From assembly GCA_009782505.1 (NCBI GenBank), contig WRIW01000013.1:1-51735 (forward strand): a DNA stretch of 51,735 nucleotides. Reading direction: 5' to 3'. Below are positions 42,519 to 50,442 of this stretch, one piece after another. The DNA is from Clostridiales bacterium. GTDB lineage: Bacteria; Bacillota; Peptococcia; DRI-13; UBA5745. The position numbers were made by a program, and so were the translations under genes. Position 1 is the stretch's first letter. Every line of letters begins with the position of its first letter. Under the pieces are notes generated by a model that saw only the letters and a program-made list of their open reading frames with translations, ran no database searches and was not told the DNA's origin.

Positions 42519-43313
42519 TTATCGCAATTCTTCGGCGGCGCCCTTTGCGACGCCCTTGCCCATGCGCTTCTGTATCAGGTACATCATCGCCGCCACCGCC
42601 GCGAAGAGAAGGGTCAGCACGGCATTGATCTTAGGGTTGATCCCCCGGCGGGCCATGGAGTAGATGGATATAGCCAGGTTTGCCACGCCGTTGCCCGTGA
42701 CAAAAAAGCTGACCACAAAATCATCCACAGACATGGTAAAGGCCAGCAGGAACCCGGTAAACACGCCGGGCATGATCTGGGGCAGGATCACCTGCATGTA
42801 CGCTTCCCTTGGCGTAGCGCCCAGGTCCAGTGCGGCGTCAAATATCTGGGGGTCCAACTGGGCCAGCTTCGGCAGCACAGAGATGACTACGTAGGGCAGC
42901 CCGAAAGTAATGTGGGCAATGATGAGGCTGGCCAGCCCCCGGGGGAAAGAGACCACGATAAACAGGAGCATCATGGATATGCCGATGACGATGTCCGGAT
43001 TAAGCACAGGCAGGTAGGTCACATTCATGATGAAGCTTTTCTTCCAACCTTTCAGGTTGTGGATGCCCACCGCGGCCACCGTGCCGACGATGGCTGCCGC
43101 TACAGCCGAAACCACCGCGATGATGACCGTATTTGCCAGGGCGGTCATGATGGCCTTGTCCTGAAACAACTCGATATACCACCTGAGGCTCAACCCTTCC
43201 CAGCTCGCCCTGGACTTAGATGCATTGAAGGAAAAGACCACCAGCACAAGGATAGGGGCGTACAGAAACGTGAAGACGAGCCATAGGTAAGCTTTCTTCA
43301 GCGCCGGCTTCAT
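42519..43313 (-). CDS. potC: Spermidine/putrescine ABC transporter permease
   Basis: 264 residues, six membrane helices. The EAA-loop segment is LDLGATPREAYMQVILPQIMPG, where the permease meets PotA; the start is FLYAPILVLVVFSFNASK. It overlaps potB by four bases (ATGA). Confidence 0.96.
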   Translation of the reverse strand: MKPALKKAYLWLVFTFLYAPILVLVVFSFNASKSRASWEGLSLRWYIELFQDKAIMTALANTVIIAVVSAVAAAIVGTVAAVGIHNLKGWKKSFIMNVTYLPVLNPDIVIGISMMLLFIVVSFPRGLASLIIAHITFGLPYVVISVLPKLAQLDPQIFDAALDLGATPREAYMQVILPQIMPGVFTGFLLAFTMSVDDFVVSFFVTGNGVANLAISIYSMARRGINPKINAVLTLLFAAVAAMMYLIQKRMGKGVAKGAAEELR

Positions 43314-44131
43314 AGCAGCCCGCCCCCTTCCCCATAGGCGTCGCTCCGGGAAATCAGGCCCATGGATATGAGGATGATGACCATGAGGATGATGGACAGG
43401 GCTGAGCCGAATCCCCAGTCATAGGTCCGCAGGTATTGCTGCTCGATGAGGTTGCCGATGAGGGTAAACTGGCCGCCCCCCAGAAGCTGGGAGATGGCGA
43501 AGGTCGTCACCGAAGGCATAAACACCATGGTGATGCCGGATAGCACCCCCGGTAAGCTGAGAGGGAAGATCACCCGGAGAAAAGTCCTCGCCGGATTGGC
43601 GCCCAGATCCTCGGCGGCTTCCACAAGAGAAGGGTCGAGCTTGCGCAGCACCGTATAAATGGGGAACACCATGAAGGGCAGATAGTTGTAGACCATGCCC
43701 AGCACCACCGCCCCCGACGTGTACAGCATAGCGATGGGCCTTATCCCAAAGAGGCCCAGTATCATGTTGACCACGCCGTTGGTCTCCAGGAGGGACATCC
43801 AGGCGTAGGTACGGGCCAGAAAGTTCATCCACATGGGTACCACAAATAGCACGATGAGGCTGAACTGCTGCTTCTCGGGGCTATTCGCCAGGATCATCGC
43901 CACCGGGTAGCCCATGAGGAAGCACACCGCTGTGCTGATGAGGGCGAGGCGGATGGAGCGCCATATGACCGTGAGGTACAGAGGCTCAAACACCCTGGCG
44001 TAGTGGCTCAGGGTCAGGTTGAACCCGCCCTCCCCGGCGGTGATGCTGTAGTAGAACACCATCAGTATGGGGACGATGGTGAATAATACCATCCATATAA
44101 CGTAAGGGTATAGGGACCAGTTCCTTTTCAT
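43310..44131 (-). CDS. potB: Spermidine/putrescine ABC transporter permease
   Basis: 273 residues from ATG 44131 (MKRNWSLYPYVIWMV), which overlaps the potA stop by four bases; the longer frame is only overlap. Six helices, EAA loop AAEDLGANPARTFLRVIFPLSLPG. Forms the heterodimeric pore with PotC. Confidence 0.96.
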   Translation of the reverse strand: MKRNWSLYPYVIWMVLFTIVPILMVFYYSITAGEGGFNLTLSHYARVFEPLYLTVIWRSIRLALISTAVCFLMGYPVAMILANSPEKQQFSLIVLFVVPMWMNFLARTYAWMSLLETNGVVNMILGLFGIRPIAMLYTSGAVVLGMVYNYLPFMVFPIYTVLRKLDPSLVEAAEDLGANPARTFLRVIFPLSLPGVLSGITMVFMPSVTTFAISQLLGGGQFTLIGNLIEQQYLRTYDWGFGSALSIILMVIILISMGLISRSDAYGEGGGLL

Positions 44132-45222
44132 TGGACCGCCGCCCCCTCTAGCGAGGCGCTTTTCTTCATCAGGTGGATGTTGTCGGGCTTGATGGAGACG
44201 CCGATGATCTGCCCCTCCGGGGCCATAGTGGTGCTGTGGATCATCCACTCCTGCCCGTCCTCGCCGTCGGCAAGCATCTCATAGTGGACGCCTTTAAATA
44301 CCACAGAGGTCACTTTCAGCCGGAGGGCTCCCTCCGACGGCTCTTCCGTGATATCCACGTCTTCCGGCCGTATCACCACATCCACGCTCTCCCCCGGCGC
44401 GAAGTCCGTATCCACGCAGACGAACTTCTGCCCGGCAAAGGTCACCAGGCAATGCTCCAGGTATGTGCCGGGCAGGATGACGCTCTCCCCGATGAAGTCC
44501 GCCACAAATATATTCCGCGGTTCATTATATATACTGATGGGGCTGCCGATCTGATGGATGACCCCTTCTTTCATCACCACCACCGTGTCGGACATGGTCA
44601 GGGCTTCCTCCTGGTCGTGAGTGACGAACACAAAGGTGATCCCCAGCTGCTTCTGCATGTTTTTCAGCTCAAGCTGCATCTCCTTGCGCAGCTTGAGATC
44701 CAGTGCCGCCAGAGGTTCGTCCAGGAGCAGGACCTTGGGCTCGTTCACCACTGCCCGGGCGATGGCCACCCTCTGCTGCTGCCCGCCGGATAGGGAGCTG
44801 ACGGACCTTTTCTCAAAGCCCCGCAGCTCCACCAGCTCCAGGGCGGAGGTCACCTTCTCCCTGATGTCTTTCGCGTCTTTTTTCGCGATGCGCAGGCCGA
44901 AGGCGATGTTGTCGTATACATTGAGATGAGGGAACAGGGCGTAGCGCTGAAAGACCGTGTTGACCTTCCGCTGGTACGCGGGTATGTCGTTGATCCGCTG
45001 CCCGTCAAATAATACGTCCCCTGCGGTGGGGGTCTCGAAGCCGCCGATGATACGCAGGGTCGTGGTTTTGCCGCAGCCGGAGGGCCCCAGCAAGGTGACG
45101 AATTCGTTTTTCGCGATGCTTAGGTTGATGCGGTCGAGAACCGTCTCCCCGTCGAATTCTTTATGGACGTCTACCAGCCGTATCATTTCATGGCCGGCTG
45201 CCGGTTGAGTCTCGTAGGTCAA
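44128..45222 (-). CDS. potA: Spermidine/putrescine ABC transporter ATPase
   Basis: 364 residues from TTG 45222, which has GGGAGGTGAGAG about ten bases upstream; an ATG at 45186 is the alternative. Walker A LLGPSGCGKTTTLRIIGG, Q-loop NTVFQRYALFPHLNV, signature SLSGGQQQRVAIARAVV, Walker B VLLLDEPLAALD, H-loop THDQEEA, and a C-terminal TOBE domain (about 285-355). First gene of potABCD, with its own promoter. Confidence 0.97.
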   Translation of the reverse strand: MTYETQPAAGHEMIRLVDVHKEFDGETVLDRINLSIAKNEFVTLLGPSGCGKTTTLRIIGGFETPTAGDVLFDGQRINDIPAYQRKVNTVFQRYALFPHLNVYDNIAFGLRIAKKDAKDIREKVTSALELVELRGFEKRSVSSLSGGQQQRVAIARAVVNEPKVLLLDEPLAALDLKLRKEMQLELKNMQKQLGITFVFVTHDQEEALTMSDTVVVMKEGVIHQIGSPISIYNEPRNIFVADFIGESVILPGTYLEHCLVTFAGQKFVCVDTDFAPGESVDVVIRPEDVDITEEPSEGALRLKVTSVVFKGVHYEMLADGEDGQEWMIHSTTMAPEGQIIGVSIKPDNIHLMKKSASLEGAAVQ

Positions 45223-45274
45223 TGCGTTCTCTCACCTCCCCGGGGCGCGCTGCCGATTTGCCTTTCAACGATTG

Positions 45275-45302
45275 ATTCTATCATAATCCAATCTTCCGTC
45301 AA
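45275..45302 (-). promoter_or_regulatory. Promoter of potABCD
   Basis: Minus strand: TTGACG (45302-45297), 16 bp, TAGAAT (45280-45275) with TGA before the -10 box. About 50 bases before the potA TTG start. Confidence 0.7.
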
Positions 45303-45310
45303 GGGCAAGA

Positions 45311-45387
45311 AAAAACGTCGCGCTGCTGTCTGTAGCTTTTGCTTTGCTGATTCCCTGGACGTCATTCGTTAAGCATCAGCTACAGAC
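45311..45387 (-). terminator. Terminator-like hairpin after the propeller gene
   Basis: Arms GTCTGTAGCT (45328-45337) and 45378-45387 pair perfectly, with further pairing inward (TGCTT). On the minus strand the stem follows the stop at 45397 and a TTTTTT run occurs at 45316-45311, twelve bases beyond the stem. It could end the propeller transcript before potA; the distance to the T-run makes this uncertain. Confidence 0.5.
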
Positions 45388-45396
45388 TTAATTCCC

Positions 45397-47901
45397 CTAC
45401 TTCGCGAGCTTTCCGTATATATCGTCGTAGATGGAGCCGTAGATGCGGACAGCCGCCCGTTTGCAGGTATGCAGGTTGTGGAGCCCCGCGCCTTCCACCC
45501 TTACCAAGACCTGATACTCGCCGTCAGGGACGCCGGTTTCCGTATAGTACCAGCGTTTCGAAGCCGTACTGCCATCCTGATAAGTGTGCTTGGCCTCAGG
45601 CAGCTGCCACACCGCCTTACCCGGCCCGGCGGTCCCTTCAGTCCGCTCCAGGGCCACCGTCTTCACCAGCCTGCCCCTGGTATCGTAGAACTCCGCCGAC
45701 ACTTTGCCCGGCCCGCCATACGAGCCGCCGATGGCGTGGGCGCCGGAGGGTACCTTCCTCTCCCAGTCGGTGGAATAGGTCGTCTCGACTTTCAAGGTGA
45801 ACCCCGCCCCTGCTCTGGTGACCAGGTCGGGGTCAAGACCTTTGCCCCGGGCATAAGGTATGATCTCCCACGCCCCCCTGCCATCCTGGTCTTCCGGCGC
45901 CGGCCTTGCCGGATCCGGCAGCCGCCCCTGACCGGTGGATACGGTTAGCGAGACGGACAGGCTTTCCGTGTACCCTACGCTCACATAGCGGAAGATAGGG
46001 CTGCTGTAGTCCGTGTAGTACTCAGTCCTGCAGACCCGGATCCCTGAGTTCATGCTGCATCTCAGGCGCGACCTGGTTCGGTAGCCGGCCAGTACGGCGT
46101 AAGTCACCGACCAGTCCCCGGATTCCTTCACACTGGCGCAGTCCGCCTTCCCCGGCGGAGCCGTGACGCGGATATAAGCCCGCCTGGTATTGTTGCTTTC
46201 ATCGACGTCGAGCACCGTATCCGGCGGCCACACGCTTACCTCCGCCATGACCATGCCGGGCTTGCCCGCCCCGCGCCAGGGGCAGCGCGCCCGGATTGTT
46301 TCCCAGGGGCCGAAATCCCGCACCTCCCTGTGGATGAGGGAGCCGTCCTCCTTCCACTCGATGACCGCCTCTTCCACCTCTTCGCCGGTGAGATTGCGGA
46401 TGCTCGCTTCCCACTCGCCGGTCTCTCCTACCGCTACCGTTTCCGGCACGGTCAGCTCGACCACCGCCAGATCCGTCTCGTCTTCCAGCTCTCCGCCTCT
46501 GCCAAGATAGGCGTGGAGTACGCCCGCCCCATCCACAAGCAACATGTAGTTTTCCCCGATGATGGGCTCCGGCGCCTTCACCCCGGAGGGGGCGTGGGGC
46601 AGCATGATCTCCCTGACGATCTTGCCCTCTTCGTCCATAAACCCGCTCACCTGGGTCAGTGTCCCGGCGTCGAGAAGGCAGGTGCGCCCGGAAGCTTCAT
46701 AGACAAGGAGGAACTCCTTGCCGCTGCCCAGGGGCTCCCAGTACACCACATTTGAGCAAAGCAGGCTGTCGAAAGCCAGGGTGTTGGCGATGCTCCCTGT
46801 GCTCTTCTCATAGGCGACGAGCAAACCGCCGCCGCCCTGGTACTGCCGGATCGGCAGGTACACATACTGCCCTCCGATAGCCGGTGAGTTCAGGTTGTAA
46901 TTAGCACCCGCTCCCCCGGGCGCCGTCTCCCACAACAGGGTATAGTTTCCTTTTTCCGATATGTTATAACAATACAACCTGCCTTGCCTGTCCGCGGCAT
47001 ACATCCTGTCCCGCTCCGCCGCCGGCGAGCCCGGTATGCCCCGGGGCGTCCTGGGCGTGGCGCTGAGCTCCCCTTCCGCGAGCATATCGTAGCAGATCAT
47101 GAGGTTTTCCTCATCCTCCGCCCCGGTCAGTATGTTTTGCGTCGCCACGACTACGTCCCCCGCCAGCAGAGGGCTCCCCGTGACCTCCCCGGCTGCCTGA
47201 CGGCAGTAGACCACATGGCAGTCCCTGCCTGTGTCCTCCAGGATGAAGAAGCCGTTGTCCGCGTACTGGCCTGGCCTCCCGGTCTGATCCCCGTCGGCTG
47301 TGCCCAAGGCTATGTACGACCTGCTGCCTACATTCACAGCCAGAGGGCTCGATGTGATCCGATATAAGGACCCGGGGTTGCCGCCGGCGCTGAGTGTCTT
47401 ATACCCTTCGTCCCACAGAGGCTGAAGCGTGTCCGGATCCAGGGCCCAAACGCGGTGGTCCCTGGTGGCCTGATATATCCTGTCCCCATACACGGAGTAC
47501 GCGTAGGTTGGACTTGACCCCGAAGGCATGGGGCTTTCGCTTAGCAGGGGGGAAACCGCCGTGACTGTCCCTTCCATATCCAGCTTGACCAATCGGTCCC
47601 CCGCCTGGACATAGATGCGGCTGTCGCAGACGATGGGCTGGCTTTCCACCAAGCCGCCCAGATCCGCTTCCCAGATTTTCTGAAACGGATAACCAGTGTC
47701 TTCCAGGGAATCGTATATCTTCCTGCTGTTCTGCTGATCCACCCCAAAGCGGGGCACGGCGCCCCACAGAGGGCTTATGCATGTCCCCGCAGCAATCATC
47801 GCGACGAGGGCAACCGCCGTCAATCCCGACAGGGTACGAGGCAGAGCCCCATGTAGAATCCGGCTAAGGCCGCGTCTTTTTCGTTTGTGGGCATTACTCA
47901 T
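45397..47901 (-). CDS. Secreted PQQ-like beta-propeller protein with CARDB-like domain
   Basis: 834 residues. Signal peptide at 1-48 (SGLTAVALVAMIAAGTCISPLWGAVP). A roughly 430-residue PQQ/WD-type propeller follows: repeats such as SRIYVQAGDRLVKLDMEGTV and DRIYQATRDHRVWALDPDTLQPLW. Then a CARDB-type adhesion module (about 478-585, VVELTVPETVAVGETGEW and VLDVDESNNTRRAYIRV) and a C-terminal beta domain. Probably a surface scaffold. It starts one base after the stop of the stalk-protein gene. Its first 25 codons are built partly from a repeat also found near 48.8 kb. Confidence 0.8.
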   Translation of the reverse strand: MSNAHKRKRRGLSRILHGALPRTLSGLTAVALVAMIAAGTCISPLWGAVPRFGVDQQNSRKIYDSLEDTGYPFQKIWEADLGGLVESQPIVCDSRIYVQAGDRLVKLDMEGTVTAVSPLLSESPMPSGSSPTYAYSVYGDRIYQATRDHRVWALDPDTLQPLWDEGYKTLSAGGNPGSLYRITSSPLAVNVGSRSYIALGTADGDQTGRPGQYADNGFFILEDTGRDCHVVYCRQAAGEVTGSPLLAGDVVVATQNILTGAEDEENLMICYDMLAEGELSATPRTPRGIPGSPAAERDRMYAADRQGRLYCYNISEKGNYTLLWETAPGGAGANYNLNSPAIGGQYVYLPIRQYQGGGGLLVAYEKSTGSIANTLAFDSLLCSNVVYWEPLGSGKEFLLVYEASGRTCLLDAGTLTQVSGFMDEEGKIVREIMLPHAPSGVKAPEPIIGENYMLLVDGAGVLHAYLGRGGELEDETDLAVVELTVPETVAVGETGEWEASIRNLTGEEVEEAVIEWKEDGSLIHREVRDFGPWETIRARCPWRGAGKPGMVMAEVSVWPPDTVLDVDESNNTRRAYIRVTAPPGKADCASVKESGDWSVTYAVLAGYRTRSRLRCSMNSGIRVCRTEYYTDYSSPIFRYVSVGYTESLSVSLTVSTGQGRLPDPARPAPEDQDGRGAWEIIPYARGKGLDPDLVTRAGAGFTLKVETTYSTDWERKVPSGAHAIGGSYGGPGKVSAEFYDTRGRLVKTVALERTEGTAGPGKAVWQLPEAKHTYQDGSTASKRWYYTETGVPDGEYQVLVRVEGAGLHNLHTCKRAAVRIYGSIYDDIYGKLAK
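47840..47874 (-). repeat. Repeat in the propeller gene's signal-peptide codons
   Basis: Matches 48799-48833 at 32 of 35 bases, same orientation. Here it encodes part of the residues GLSRILHGALP near the protein start; at 48.8 kb the same sequence lies in another frame of the stalk-protein gene. Confidence 0.7.
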
Positions 47902-47902
47902 C

Positions 47903-48925
47903 TTAGGAAACCTCCCTGACCAGGGAGCAGGGTAAACATTCTTCCTCCAGGGCTCTCTTCCATTCGTCCGGCTTCATCAGCTTCCGCCAGCCCGGGAAGC
48001 TATCCTGGATATCCACACGCTGATGAGTTTCATACCAGTCGACTTTGTAGGAGAATGTCTCCAGCAAAGCCCGCAAAGGCAGCAATACCCTTCCGCCGAC
48101 GACGGCAGCCGGGACGTCGAGGGGATAGAGCCGCACGCTTCCGTCGGCGTTGGTCACCGTATAGCTGAGCTCCCCCGGCTTGAAGGTTACCTGCCTGCCC
48201 TTCTGGTCATAGACCGTAGCGACCCCCGCCTCCCCGTCCCAGCTGACCCTGCATTGGACGCAGACGTGCTCGAATACAGGGCGCATCGGTACCAATACCC
48301 TCCCCTGCTCCATGAGCGGCTTCTGGTCGGGGAAGTCCACGTCGATGCCGTTGATGCGGACGCGGATGCCGTTTTTCGCGCTTTCACGAACCATTTCAAA
48401 ATGCTTCTCCCAGGTATGGTCGGTGACGGCGCTGCCATCCGGGGCTGTAATTCCCCATTTGGTATTTTCGTAACCGGGGAGCACCGTCTGCTCAGGGGTT
48501 TCACCAGCCATGGCGCTAACCGCAGTTTCCTCTTCATCCTCCGGCTTGTCCGCCAAGGCGATCCTCATCATGCCGACCGGCTTCAGGCCTTCCCCGATCA
48601 CCGCGCCGGCTACAGCCAGCAGGCAGCACAGAAGCGCGATGAGCGCGATCCAATAGCCGCCCCTTCTTAGTACCTTACGGATATGAGATGTCAGCTTAAA
48701 ACACGAATTGCTTATCCGTAAGTTACTAATCCAAGCATAAGCTTGGCCCGCAAAGCGGAGGCGTGAGCGACATGCGCGCGAACGCCGACGGGGAATGGGG
48801 CAGAGCCCCATGTTGAATCCAGCTAAGGCTGCGCCGCCTTGGGTTACGGGCGTAGCTCGTCTTCGATACTTGCCCGTTCGTTCCTTCCTCCGCCTTTTTG
48901 TTGTCCCGTTGATCTGTTCCTCCAT
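47903..48925 (-). CDS. Membrane-anchored copper-amine-oxidase-like stalk protein, repeat-expanded N-terminus
   Basis: 340 residues as an open frame. One membrane helix at about 92-112 (YWIALIALLCCLLAVAGAVIG). The C-terminal half is a CuAO_N-like repeat pair (GRVLVPMRPVFEHVCVQCRVSW and GRVLLPLRALLETFSYKVDW), as in the glucosaminidase at 11817. The first about 90 residues (codons 48656-48925) include palindromic repeats (48669-48727) and dispersed repeats (48799-48859), so the native N-terminus may be shorter; the true start is unsure. Cotranscribed with the propeller gene, one base apart. Confidence 0.7.
   Translation of the reverse strand: MEEQINGTTKRRRKERTGKYRRRATPVTQGGAALAGFNMGLCPIPRRRSRACRSRLRFAGQAYAWISNLRISNSCFKLTSHIRKVLRRGGYWIALIALLCCLLAVAGAVIGEGLKPVGMMRIALADKPEDEEETAVSAMAGETPEQTVLPGYENTKWGITAPDGSAVTDHTWEKHFEMVRESAKNGIRVRINGIDVDFPDQKPLMEQGRVLVPMRPVFEHVCVQCRVSWDGEAGVATVYDQKGRQVTFKPGELSYTVTNADGSVRLYPLDVPAAVVGGRVLLPLRALLETFSYKVDWYETHQRVDIQDSFPGWRKLMKPDEWKRALEEECLPCSLVREVS
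48669..48727. repeat. Inverted repeat inside the stalk gene's 5' codons
   Basis: Arms 48669-48685 and 48711-48727 are inverted copies matching at 15 of 17 bases (core CTTACGGATA), around a 25-base loop. It lies just upstream of the codons for the membrane helix. Confidence 0.7.
48799..48859 (-). repeat. Composite repeat in the stalk gene's 5' codons
   Basis: 48799-48833 matches 47840-47874 (32 of 35); the overlapping 48824-48859 matches 24060-24094 (about 30 of 36, with a one-base indel). Both lie within the open frame of the stalk protein, before its membrane helix. Confidence 0.7.
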
Positions 48926-49026
48926 TTGGGCTGCCTCCTTTATATTTTCCCATATTATACCATTATATGTATATCATGGCAAGCCCTATTTTATACTTTT
49001 TTTGTATTTTTTTCTATATTGACCAC

Positions 49027-49051
49027 AAAAATGCAGCCTGCCGAAGCAGGC
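49027..49051 (-). terminator. Terminator after the esterase gene
   Basis: Minus-strand stem GCCTGC-TTCG-GCAGGC (49051-49036) followed by TGCATTTTTG. It lies 38 bases after the esterase stop. The rest of the 48926-49088 gap is T-rich with no gene. Confidence 0.75.
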
Positions 49052-49088
49052 CGTCTTGTCCGCTTATTCGATGATGTTGTTTCGGATG

Positions 49089-50033
49089 CTATCCGATGTG
49101 TTTGGTTAGAAAATCCACAGTGATATCCATGGCTTCTTTGCTCTTGAGCCCGCCGACGCCGTGGAAGCCGCCTTCGATTTTATAAAAAGTTACTTCCTGG
49201 CCGGTTTCTCTCAGCTTTTCGTATAAACGCACCGACTGGTTGAACGGCACAAGCTGGTCCCTGTCCCCGTGCATGATGAGCATAGGCGGGACGCGCTTTT
49301 CTCTGGTGATATAGCTCATGGGCGACGCCTTCTCCGCCAAGTCGGTATGCTCAAGCACATTGACCCTGCCAAGCTCCATCCCCTCGGGGCTCTCCGGACC
49401 CGTATGGTCCATCATGCTGGGATAATAGTTCATCAGCGCCAGATTTGTAGGCCCGAAGTTGTCGACGATGCAGCTCACTTCGCAGGAAAACTCGCCGTAT
49501 TGCCCGTTATCTAGCAAGCCGTCCCCGGTAAGGCCAGCCATCACCACCGTATGGCCGCCGCTGGAGTCCCCGCAGAAGGCGACCTTATCCGTGATGATCC
49601 TGTACTCGTCCGCATGCTTGCGCATGAACCGTACGGCGGTCTTCGCATCCTCTATCTGGGCGGGAAACCCGGCGACTTCGCTCGGCCGGTATTGCGTGAT
49701 GGCCACGGCGAACCCCCGCTGGGCAAGCTGTATCATGCGGGGCAGGGAAAACTTGGGCAGCTGCCTCATGAAGGCTGAGCCGGGCACGAACACGACCAGA
49801 GGGTACTTCTTCGTCGGGGGCTCTATCGTAGGCCTGACCTCCATTGGCAGCAGTATCTGGAGGTAAAGTTTCTCCCCGTCCCGTTCATCATAGACAACGT
49901 CGTTGATCGTATCGACGACTAATCCCGGTTCATCCGTCCATCTCACCCGGATGGCGCCTTCCGGCAGCTCCGGGGACGGCGGGAATTCTTCCAGAGGTCC
50001 GGTGTGTATCGGCACAAGTTGTAATTCTTCCAT
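49089..50033 (-). CDS. Alpha/beta-hydrolase (esterase/lipase-like)
   Basis: 314 residues, no signal peptide. Catalytic triad as in the BD-FAE/Aes group: nucleophile in FCGDSSGGHTVVMAGL, Asp in MLIMHGDRDQLVPFNQS, His in IEGGFHGVGGL. The oxyanion segment is VVFVPGSAFMRQLPKF, lacking the classical HGGG. RBS GGAGG is near ATG 50033. Substrate unknown. Next gene upstream on the strand is the HIT protein. Confidence 0.85.
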   Translation of the reverse strand: MEELQLVPIHTGPLEEFPPSPELPEGAIRVRWTDEPGLVVDTINDVVYDERDGEKLYLQILLPMEVRPTIEPPTKKYPLVVFVPGSAFMRQLPKFSLPRMIQLAQRGFAVAITQYRPSEVAGFPAQIEDAKTAVRFMRKHADEYRIITDKVAFCGDSSGGHTVVMAGLTGDGLLDNGQYGEFSCEVSCIVDNFGPTNLALMNYYPSMMDHTGPESPEGMELGRVNVLEHTDLAEKASPMSYITREKRVPPMLIMHGDRDQLVPFNQSVRLYEKLRETGQEVTFYKIEGGFHGVGGLKSKEAMDITVDFLTKHIG

Positions 50034-50097
50034 TGGGCTCCCTCCTTATCGTCCCTTTTTCTTTCGCGTTGTTTCCTTCGGGCTTCGCGGCCGGCTA

Positions 50098-50439
50098 TCA
50101 GCCCGGGGGCCACATCATATCTACGCCGCCCATCACATGCAGATGGAAATGCCCTACGGACTGCCCTGCGCTCTCCCCGCAATTGGACACGATGCGGTAG
50201 CCCTCCGTCAAGCCAAGCCCTGCTGCTTCCCGCCCGATTACCAGAAGCATTTTGCCCAGCAGGGCCTGATTCCCGGCGGTTGCTTCACCCAGGTTGGCAA
50301 AGTGTTTCTTCGGGATAAAGAGCACATGGACCGGGGCGACGGGATAAAGATCCCGGAAGCCAAGTATCTCGTCATCCTCATAGACTTTCGTGCTGGGGAG
50401 CTCCCCGGCGGCGATTTTGCAAAAAATACAGTCAGTCAT
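50098..50439 (-). CDS. HIT-family nucleotide hydrolase/transferase
   Basis: 113 residues; HINT-type histidine triad GQSVGHFHLHVMGG with DCIFCKIAAGELPSTKVYEDD at the start (CIFC zinc-type pair). Hydrolyses nucleoside phosphoramidates or related compounds in the cytoplasm. Three bases separate its start from the alr stop. Confidence 0.95.
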   Translation of the reverse strand: MTDCIFCKIAAGELPSTKVYEDDEILGFRDLYPVAPVHVLFIPKKHFANLGEATAGNQALLGKMLLVIGREAAGLGLTEGYRIVSNCGESAGQSVGHFHLHVMGGVDMMWPPG

Positions 50440-50442
50440 CTT

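Noticed and set aside
48726-48953. A 75-residue alternative ORF overlapping the stalk gene start
   Set aside because: Its similarity to the propeller signal region comes from the shared DNA repeat, and it has no domain; the 340-codon frame continues into a real membrane and CuAO-like protein.
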